From: Pterobdella sp. o SKG-2022
Taxonomy: Eukaryota > Annelida > Clitellata > Hirudinida > Piscicolidae
Reading direction: 5' to 3'
Assembly (NCBI GenBank): GCA_964035795.1
Contig: OZ038321.1
Location: forward strand, 20,958,283-21,022,282
Length of the DNA: 64,000 bases
Shown: piece after piece, positions 49,107 through 64,000 of the stretch
Numbering within the stretch: the stretch's first letter is position 1
Layout: every line of letters begins with the position of its first letter
Made by a program: the position numbers and the translations under genes
Notes under the pieces: generated by a model
The model's database searches: none
Told to the model about the DNA's origin: nothing
What the model saw: only the letters and a program-made list of their open reading frames with translations

Positions 49107-52048
49107 ATTTAGTATTTTTATAAAACCAAGCTTCAGCTTATTGATTCCATCTCATCTTCAAGTGACTTTAGGTATGATATGAATATCGAAAATTTTATTA
49201 AAAATATTTACATGATAACATTTTCCTAGACAAAAATTTTTGAATTTCATAATTTGCTTTTCATTTGACATTGCAACAAAAAGACATTTTTATAAATAAA
49301 TAGAATAAATTATATAATGCTTAAGTTGTTATTTTTGCAAGATTTGAGATATCGATCGAGAAGTTTTTGAACCCGATAATGAATAATAATTTTTACACGT
49401 GTTAAAACTCTTAAATTTTTTATTTAATTTATACTTCATGAGCTACTCGTTTTGTGAATTTAATCGATAGGATTTAGTTACATTATGCTGAATTTGTCTA
49501 TCTATTACATTGACTTTGTTTCAGTTATAGAGGTTGATATATAGTTCAAGTAAAAATGTTCATGAGTTTTAAAAACACAAAAATACATTAGTCGAAAATC
49601 ATTAGTTGGAAGAAAAAGGAAAAAATGATATTTCATTGATGCAAAAACAATCTAATTCCAATCGCTAGTCTTTTTAAAAACCTGCAACTGTTTTTAAACT
49701 AAACACCCGCTGGATTAGAGCTAAATAAAAAATTCATGTTATTCGTATGTAAACAATTTCACTTAATTCTAAAATGCCTGAATGAGGCTTTTTTTGAGGC
49801 TTTTTCTATGATTTTTCATAAATAAAATAGTGTCACATTTATGGGACGCTAGTAAAGTATGATGTAATTTTTTAAAAACAATAAATTTTTCTTTCACAAG
49901 ATTGCGGAGTTTGAACGCTTATCGATAATATATACCTATTTTTTGAATACTTAGTGGAAAACATAAACCTGGGATGATGAGCAGAAAGTTACCTAAAATG
50001 AATCTTTATTGTACCTCAACTTGATAATATAAGTTCATTTTACGAAAAGCTTAGTTGACTTGATAAACTCCAGAGTGTTTTATTTGTATATATAACTGCT
50101 TGATAAGAAAAAAGTTGATAAATATTTTAATTTTCTCTATTATTTTTTCGCAAAAAAAGACAGTTTTTATAGTTATTTGTACAGCTGAAAATTATTGAAA
50201 TTATTTGAATAACAAATCGTTTTTAAATAGTTCATAGAAAGCTAATAAGTATTGAATACAGCAGTTTCTGATTAGTTTTTTTTGGTATTTTTCAAACTTT
50301 TCCAAAGATGCTACATACCAGCCTTTTTCATTCCAACTATCATCATGGTGATAGAATGCTCTGGTGAACACTACCTGTTGGACAAAATCAGATGAAATTG
50401 TTGGCAAGCTGGTAACTGTTGTTTTTGAATCACAAAAGTATTTTCAATACTTACTAGCGTCCTAATGTCAATGAATTTTAGTTCATTTATTCTGCATAAA
50501 AATTTCCTAGAACGTTATGAAAAGAATCATAGGCTAATAAGTTATCATAAGGTTTCAATTATTATGAATTTTAGCTAATTTTTTGAATAAATCTGTTTTT
50601 CAAAAAGTTTTCCATAAGTTGAAAAAATTAAATGAAATTCTTTTTATAAAAAAGCATTTCTCTAAAAAAAAAGTTTATCAAAGATAATTTTTTTGCTTTC
50701 CAACTAAAAATTCGTTCGAAAATATGATTTTAGTCTGATCAGAAATCTATAGATCAGTTTCTAAGCATAAAATAAACTTTATTTATTAAGATACTTTTAG
50801 AGATTTGGACAACAAACTTGGTTTCAAATTCTCACAGCCTTTAAGCTAAACACACGCTAAAATGTAATTTCACTCATCCCTTATAACTGTATAACCAACA
50901 AAGGTTAGTTTTTTTCGAAATATTGTCTGAGTCTTGTAGCTAACTAATTACTGAGACTAATAAAATGTGCGAACTTGAAAACAATTTTAAAAAAAGAAGG
51001 CATGGAAAGTTTTTGAATAAAATGAGTTCAAAACTTATTCATGAAAGTATTTAGTCATTATGAACAAAAAAATCGTCGATGGATTTTTAAATCAAAATTG
51101 AAAAAAAATTTTTTTTAAACAAAAAAGTTTCTGGAAAGTGTTTTTTATGAGGATAATACTGGTAGCGTGGACTTTGCAATGAGAAGATGGAGACAACTGA
51201 ACACCACGTCTCCAATAGTTTTTTTATTGAAAAATAAATAATTTTATTTGTTAAAGTTTAAAAAGCATAATTTCAGTGAGAGTCATAAAAAGAGTAAAAT
51301 GCAAATCAATGTTGATGATCCTCGTTCAACAGTGTGTGTCTAATCTCGGGTTTTCATAGAACTCTGCGCTGCACGAGTTCCCCCACTTTTCATGCTCTAG
51401 CTGGGATGCTTCAAATCGGTTTTTATTGTTGCCAAATTCTGAAGCTTAGATTTTTTCACTTTTATTTCATTTGAATAAGTTAGCTTTGGTTAGTACTTCG
51501 TCATTTATGTGTAGCATATGGCTTATCGACATCGTCTTAAAACATTATTTGAGAGGCTAGTTCATTTAGGTAATTGCATTTTCTGTTTCGTGGTTTGTGT
51601 TTAGAAAATTTTACATAAAGCTAAACTTCTTTTTGAAATTATCGAATGGCTTGGTTAATTCATCATGGTCTAACTGCTGAATCTGAATATCACGATGCTT
51701 TGCATATAGATGCCGTGTGTTTTCAACTTTTTATTTTTGAAAATGATGGAGTCTTATGCTATTTTGATAAAAAATAGCTTAACATAAGTGTATGAAAAAC
51801 AAACAAAAAATATCCATTTTAACATACTTTGTTCAACAAATACTTTGTGTTTGTTTATCATACATGTTTTGTTAAGTTGAACTACAGCCAGAGCTGCCAA
51901 CGTTTTTGTTCTGGTAATTTTTTGTTCTCAAAAATTATGTCAATTTTTTTTCACAAACTTTATTTAATGTTTTTACTATTTGTAACTGTTCAAATCTTTG
52001 TTTCATTTAATCAATAATTTTTTAGAGACATCATGTATCAGTTTTTTG
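49107..52048. other. 2.9 kb gene-poor region
   Basis: No gene that I can defend. Two minus-strand stretches look more coding-like than their surroundings: 50201-50407 (68 codons, including VVFTRAFYHHDDSWNEKGW) and about 51305-51420 (QLEHEKWGNSCSAEF, ending in a stop). I recognise neither. They might be exons of an unknown minus-strand gene. Confidence 0.35.
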
Positions 52049-52201
52049 TAAATGTTTTAAAAAATAACTTAAAAAATAGGCAATATTTTGATACTTTTTT
52101 TAAAAACATAATTATGACAAAGTTGAATTTGTCGAAAATTTTAGTTGAATAAAAAAAGTATCAAAATATTGGTTCTTTTTGTGAAGTTATTTCTAGAAAC
52201 A
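52049..52201. repeat. Palindromic foldback element, copy 4
   Basis: CAATATTTTGATACTTTTTTT-type arms are perfect over 21 bp: 52081-52101 and 52151-52171. Similarity extends outward imperfectly to about 45 bp each side (AAATAACTT in both). The interior has TTTGTCGAAAATTTTAGT, matching the family core. Confidence 0.8.
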
Positions 52202-52510
52202 ATAAAAAAATCATTTTTTCAACGTTCTTCAAACCACACTCAGATTCATAACATTTTTAGTCAAGCCGCACCATTATCAAAGTCTAAATCTTGTGTCTTT
52301 TGTTTAACTTTTCTCTAGACGACATCTAAGTGCAAGGTGGAACAGACGGCGCTGTTTCCATTCCTTTGAAAAATGCCGAAATTTTTTAAAAAAATGGGTT
52401 TTTTATTTTAATTTTTGAAATAGTATTATTGATTTTATGAGAAATTTTCGATACGTTTTTTTTTAAAAAAACTAAAATTTTCGATAAGTACAAGCTTAAC
52501 CAAAATCATT

Positions 52511-52512
<2 letters not shown>

Positions 52513-52559
<47 letters not shown>
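52513..52559. repeat. (ATT)n trinucleotide tract, LINE 3' tail
   Basis: About 16 tandem ATT units directly follow the 3' end of the minus-strand LINE and represent its (AAT)n tail. Confidence 0.95.
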
Positions 52560-52561
<2 letters not shown>

Positions 52562-52661
52562 TCATTTGTAAGGCGCACAGTTTGCAAACTAGGTTTGCTG
52601 CAGAGGCGCTGGTCTAATCAGAAGAGCTATGACAGAGAAATTTGGTTATAAAGATGCGTCT

Positions 52662-55502
52662 TTAAACGCTTGCGAAAACTTTAAGAGAAGGTGAAAGACG
52701 GAAATTAAGTGGAAGAGAATTCCATAAATGAGGGGCGGTATGCGAGAAAGAGCGATATAAAAAAGAGTTAGAAGAGACAGGCTGATGCAGCCATAAACCA
52801 GAGTTCGAAGACCTGAGAGACTCAGAAGTCTGTCTAATAGAAAGACGCTCATATAAATAAGCCGGCTGATTAAAATATAAGGTGTTAGCGGTGAGCCACA
52901 GCAACTTGAACTGGGCTCTTAGTGCGACCGGCAGCCAATGAAGGCGATCGAGACAAGTGCGAGATGAAGAATAGTAGTCGGCTTGAAGAACGGTTTTAGC
53001 AGCACGATTTTGGAGAGGTTGCAACTTAGAAATAAGACAGTTCGGGAGTCGACAAAGAAGAGAGTTACAGTAATCAATCCTTGAAAGAACTAAAGAGATG
53101 TTTAGAGCAACGGCAGTGTCAAAGGGTAGGAACTTGCGTGCCTGTCTGATCGCATGGAGATGAAAGTTGGATGCTTGTATGACCTGAGAGACAAAGTGTG
53201 TGAAGTTGAGTCTAGAATCAAGAGTTACACCTAGTATCTTCAGTTTGGACGTTACGGAAAGAGTAGTGCCGTCAAAGATAACTTCAGTAGGAAGATTGGG
53301 TTTGGAAAGGAGTATGGGACTGTCGACAAACATCACTTCGCTTTTGTTAGGATTCAACATGAGGTGATTGTTAGAAAACCAAAGATCGAGCTCAGTGATG
53401 CATTCAGCTATCTTAGTGAGACTGGGATGAGGATCAAGGTAAGAGGCGCCTGTAAAGAGAGTAATATCATCGGCAAACTGATGATATAAAACGTCGTGCT
53501 TCTGTATGATCTCGCTAATAAAAGAAGTATAAAGAGAAAAGAGCATGGGCCCAAGAACGGAACCTTGAGGAACACCAAAACGAAGGGAGACAGGGGTAGA
53601 AGAAGAGCAGCTTATTTTAACAAATTGCTTGCGTTCGGAGAGATAGGACTGAAACCAGGATAAAGCAATGCCAGAAATGTGAAAGTAGTCTTCAAGGCTA
53701 TGCAGCATATTTGGATGATTAATGGTGTCAAAATGTGCTGAGATATCTAAAGACACTAAGACGGCCGCAGACCCGGTAGCACAGATATTGCGGAGGCTGT
53801 CAGTGATGTACAAAAGCGCAGTTTCCGTTGAGGGATGAGAGCGATACGCTGACTGGAAAAGGTTGAAGTTACGCAGTACAGAAACATGAGAGGATAGTCT
53901 CTTGAGAACAATCCTCTCTAAAATTTTTGAGATGGTGCTGAGGTTTGAAATTGGACGATAATTGGATGGTTGCATGGGGTCTAGGTTATATTTTTTCAGT
54001 TAAGGGGTTACCTGCGCCGTTTTAAACGAAGTTGGAAAAATACCCTGTGAAAAGGAAAGAGCAGAAAGTTTGCATATAATGGAGGCAAAGATGCCGGAAA
54101 ACTGCTTCAGCAGGAAAACAGGGATTATATCTAAAAGTGAGGATTTATTTGGGAGGGAATTGATCAATTTGATGATTTCATCAACACTAAGAGGTGAGAA
54201 AAATGAGAGATTCGATTGGTCACTGTCAGTTAAGGAAGGCTGACGGGGAAGATTAGTGATCGGTAACGAGTTATGAATCAAATCAATCTTAGTCTTGAAA
54301 AAAGTGCTAAAGTTATCAACAAAAAGATCATATTCCGCAGAAGTTCGGGGAGGAAGTGGAGGAGACCTGTGAAGTACGGAGTTCGCCGTTTTCCAAAAGG
54401 CTTTGGAGTTAGGTGTCGCTGAGGATAGCGACAGATTGAGATAATCAGCACGTGACTTGTTAATGGCGGCGCGGGCGAGTTTACGTGAAATACGGAATTC
54501 TTGTAAAAGATCATCAGAGACTTGCACGCAAAGCTTTCGGAGATTGGATATCTGTCTCTCGATTTTCCTTCTTCGGCGTTTGGCGGAGAGAGCATTTTCA
54601 GACAGATGAAAGTGTGAATGCAAGCTGGAGCGAAAAGTATGACTGCGTAAAGGAGCATGAGAATCCATTAGCGAAAGGAACAATTTGTCCATGGAACTAA
54701 CAAAGTCATCGACCTTAGAAATTGGAGAATTAATAAGTAAATCGTTTATAAAATTGACATCCTTTCCAAAACCGGCCAAGTTGAGATTCCTGAAAGACCG
54801 AGAAGTGACACGATGAGGTGAAAGGTGGGGCCGTACGAGGTTAAGACGGCACAAAATAAGGAAATGATCAGATTCAAAAATTTCGCTGACAGGGTCAGAA
54901 ATAAGATGAGAGAGAGAAGCCAGTGTGATAACAAGATCAAGAGTATTGCCAAGCCTGTGAGTTGGAAAGTTAATATGCTGCGTCAAACCGTGCTCTCGCA
55001 AAAGAGTATTAAGCGGATTATCAAGATGATGACAGTAAGGGGTATTAAAACCTCCAGCCATTATGAAATGATTGAATGTCGAAGAAAGAAAATAGAAATG
55101 AGCTGTGAGTTCACGAATAAAATTACTTGAGTTAGGGGGGCGGTAAATAACAGAAATGGTTAAGGAACGTGTCAAGAAAGAGGCTTGGGCAGTTAATGCT
55201 TCAAAAGAAGAGTGTATTTCAGATTTTACAAGTGTCAGTTTAATGGAGTTGGAGGAAATCAAAGAAATACCTCCACCACGCTTTCCACTAGAACGATGAA
55301 AATGTAGAACATGGTAACCTGGGGGAACAATGTCATATTTTGTGACATTGTCAGCATCTTTCGGGATCCAAGTTTCAGTCAGTGCAAGGATATCGAAACA
55401 GTGAGTGGAGATTGCGTCCAGGATAGAAGTGAATTTGTTGCTAGTGGAACGGGGATTGAGAAGGCCAAACTTCACACAAGGAGATGGATTTTGAGGGTGC
55501 AT
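52662..55502 (-). pseudogene. LINE ORF2: endonuclease/reverse transcriptase, one in-frame stop
   Basis: ORF2 copies element RNA into DNA at a nick made by its own endonuclease. The reading frame is 946 codons long, in one frame throughout, interrupted only by a TAA at 54002-54000, where TTA-type leucine would give the family sequence VTPLLKKYNLDP. The endonuclease portion keeps LALTETW, FHRSSGKRGGG, ISVIYRPP and FESDHFLI, but the GDFN motif reads AGGFN, losing a catalytic Asp. The RT palm keeps SNYRPISNLSTISKILER, LDISAHFDTI, GVPQGSVLGPMLFSLY and the active site QFADDITLF. The C-terminal region includes SRIDYCNSLL, LQNRAAKTVL, LDRLHWLPVALR and HTAPHLWNSLPL. A single stop plus the Asp loss make this copy inactive on its own. 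Confidence 0.93.
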
Positions 55503-55539
55503 GAGTAAGGCAGGCCTTCATTGCCAGGCCGTACGCCCC

Positions 55540-56884
55540 ATCTTAAGTCGCACTTGTTGCTTATACACCGGACAAGAAAAGGATTTGGTGACATGGTCAT
55601 GACAAGGGCGATTTGATTTAAAGCAGGGAACACAGAAGGGAGGAGAAGACCTAGAACAGTTGTCAGACGGATGGTCTTTTCCACAGTGCTCACATACTCT
55701 AAAGATTTATTATGGCCATAAGTCTGGCAATTCAGACATCTAGTATGATGCGGGAGTGGAAAGGAAATCTGCCAAAAGGGAGATGTATATTCTTGGACTT
55801 TTTCAGCGTGGGAAAAACAGTGCTTGGAACTTGGATAAGCCAATCACGGGTAGAAGGATTTCGTGCGTTAGGCCTCTGTCTGAAGGCACGGAGAGCGCTG
55901 GGATGAGCACATGGAAAGAGGAGATTGAGAGAAGTCTCCAGTTCTTTATCCGAAACCCATGTCGGTAGACCCAGAACAGTGATTGTTGAGTTTAAAAGAA
56001 TTGGGTCATGGAGGCGGATGTTGGGAAAAGAGGAAAGAAAAAGTTTGGCATCTTTGAGTGAATCAGCAGAGTCAGCTTCCCAGACAACTGCATCAGTAGA
56101 CTCACGAACATGCTTGGGAAAAGACTTAAAGGTCTGTTTAGAAAGGTTAATGGATGAAACCAATCTTCTGCAAAACTCACTTGAAGTCTTACTTGTGGTG
56201 AAAGTAATTTTAGTCAAATATTTAATTATAGGTGGAGTTTTCTTGATAGAATGGTTTATATGTTGGTTGGGGGAGAGTGAGTGTGAGATTTTGTTAGTGG
56301 GTGTAGAAGAAAGAGTGTGCTTGTTTTTTGACTTAACAATAGTGCTGTAAGTAGGTTGAAGTGAGTTAGAAGTAAGAGTAGATGTGATTGAATTGATTGG
56401 TGTGAATGATTCTAGTGAAATTAATGATTGAAAATTATTAATTAAACTAAGAGATGAAGTATTTGTAGAAGCAGGAGATGGAGAAGTTGAAAATGATGCC
56501 ATGCTTGTAGATGAAGTTGAAAAAGTGGTCATAGTTGTTGAAGCTGAGCTTGATGAAGAAGATAGAGTTGTTGAAAAGAGTGGAGTAATTGCATGGGATG
56601 AAGAGTTAGTTGAAGGAGATGTAGTGGTCAAAGAGATTGAGGCAGTCGAAGGAGATGTAGTGGTTGAAGGAGATGTGGTAGTAAATGTAGTAAATGTAGT
56701 GGTCGAGGAAATTAAAGTAGTTAAAGAAAATGTGGTAGGCGAGAAAAGTGAAGAAGATGAGGTGATCATAGTCTTTGGGTTTCTCAGACTTTATTAAGTT
56801 CAACGCATTACTTCATAACGTGTTGAGAGCTGCTTGAATAGAATCAATCTCGGAACAAATTATTTCGATGGCGGACATGTTATC
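55540..56884 (-). pseudogene. LINE ORF1: gag-like protein with CCHC zinc knuckles, frameshifted
   Basis: ORF1 proteins bind element RNA and chaperone target priming. The main open part, 56769-55732, begins with a Ser/Thr-rich low-complexity region of about 110 residues, followed by an RRM-like or gag-like domain (VVWEADSADSLKDAKLFL, TITVLGLPTWVSDKELE). The end of the frame stops just before zinc knuckles found in the other frames: CLNCQTYGHNKS and CEHCGKDHPSDNC (C-x2-C-x4-H-x4-C), then CVPCFKSNRPCHDH. Two single-base frame changes at about 55750 and 55705 would be needed to read through. An in-frame start further upstream (56884, MSAIEIICSEID) is followed by a stop and also needs a frame change. 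The protein is broken in at least three places. Confidence 0.85.
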
Positions 56885-56890
56885 GACCAT

Positions 56891-63550
<6,660 letters not shown>

Positions 63551-63551
63551 C

Positions 63552-63700
63552 AAATGGCTCACAAGCTTATAAATGCACCAAACTTTTCGTTTAGCTGTAA
63601 AGTCATCATCAAGTTATAAAAGAAAAAATTCAAAAACATTAGATGATGATTTCATAGTGAATAGAGAAACTTCGTGCATCAATAAGCTTGTGAGCCATTG
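63552..63700. repeat. Foldback element with 18-bp perfect inverted repeat
   Basis: AATGGCTCACAAGCTTAT (63553-63570) has its exact complement ATAAGCTTGTGAGCCATT at 63682-63699. Imperfect pairing continues inward (AAATGCACCAAAC against the complement of TTCGTGCATC) to arms of about 37 bp. Total about 150 bp with no coding content I can support. Sequence is unrelated to the CGATAA-core palindromes. Confidence 0.75.
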
Positions 63701-64000
63701 TATAATTTCAACATTGGCAATGCATACTAACAAAGGGCTAAACAATATCCTAACCTCTTTTAATAAAACTTGAAGCCGAAGTTAACATTGGCTGTTTTGG
63801 CTGAAATTAATAAAAACAATTATGTATCTAAAAACTATGAACACTTAGTTATTTTTTTGAACGCATTCATCGAGCAAAAAAAAATCCATTGATTGAGTGG
63901 ACATCTTATAGGATATTTGGTCTTTATGTGTTTCATCGATTCTACGTACATCATTAACATATTGATGATATAATAAAATATGCTAGATACAGAATAGTAT
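63701..64000. other. Right end of window, nothing recognised
   Basis: AT-rich sequence without a supported exon or repeat. Confidence 0.4.

Larger units (their letters stand above)
52501..56890 (-). mobile_element. Nearly full-length CR1/L2-like LINE retrotransposon
   Basis: The minus-strand element of about 4.4 kb has a gag-like ORF1 (about 56884-55540), an endonuclease/reverse-transcriptase ORF2 (55502-52662), a short 3' untranslated region and an (AAT)n tail at 52513-52559. The 3' end GTGCGCCTTACAAATGAATT followed by the trinucleotide tail, together with RT C-terminal motifs such as RIDYCNSLLCRLP and LHWLPVALRAQFK, place it near the CR1/L2/Rex group. It has no RNase H. GC content is clearly above that of the flanks. 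Few inactivating changes suggest recent insertion. The 5' boundary is uncertain by tens of bases and I could not confirm target-site duplications. Confidence 0.93.

Noticed and set aside
54485..56797. Several plus-strand frames of 60-141 codons
   Set aside because: They lie antisense to the LINE ORFs and have no recognisable domain.

Overview
The window is nuclear DNA of an animal, most likely an AT-rich invertebrate. Every gene that can be read through is split by GT-AG introns (introns from about 50 bp to over 1.5 kb; exons often 50-150 bp), except one RING/B-box gene with an uninterrupted frame. The gene set (Axin with a DIX domain, a fibrinogen-related protein, CUB and TRIM proteins, SAR1, ZRANB2, the augmin subunit HAUS5, an M1 aminopeptidase) is metazoan. 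Species cannot be named from the sequence. All exon joins were worked out by hand from splice sites and reading phase. For the complete genes the summed exon lengths are divisible by three.

Layout. 1-746 (+): 3' end of a CUB-domain gene. 913-2973 (-): TRIM-like RING/B-box protein. 4459-9968 (+): HAUS5 in 16 exons. About 10-15.3 kb: no confident gene. 15335-18314 (+): downstream exons of Axin, with a beta-catenin-binding helix and a C-terminal DIX domain. 19846-21641 (-): two-pass membrane protein with a long polar tail. 24018-25615 (-): ZRANB2 in 9 exons. 27856-29665 (+): SAR1 in 6 exons. 30701-30792 (-): intron-containing tRNA-Lys(UUU). 31980-33158 (+): dead reverse-transcriptase relic. 34673-44131 (+): secreted M1 aminopeptidase in 25 exons, 880 aa. 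45790-45958 (+): tRNA-derived SINE. 47468-48328 (-): secreted fibrinogen-related protein with one frameshift. 52501-56890 (-): nearly full-length CR1/L2-like LINE with a few inactivating changes. 57965-58438: a 474-bp pure (CA)n tract. 58.4-64 kb: no recognisable gene.

How the genes relate. The neighbours are functionally unrelated housekeeping and signalling genes: augmin/spindle, Wnt destruction complex, SR-like splicing regulator, COPII budding, extracellular proteolysis and extracellular recognition. There is no operon or defence island. The less ordinary content is in the repeats: a family of AT-rich palindromic elements sharing a TTATCGAAAAT-type core (about 9.5, 31.6, 48.9, 52.1 and 52.5 kb), a second unrelated foldback at 63.5 kb, a SINE family with an ATTAC tail, and an exact 117-bp tandem duplication inside the Axin locus. 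I found no strong evidence of an undescribed multi-gene system. The best candidates for follow-up are the palindromic family, the tRNA intron, the recently active LINE, and the question of whether this Axin keeps its RGS domain.
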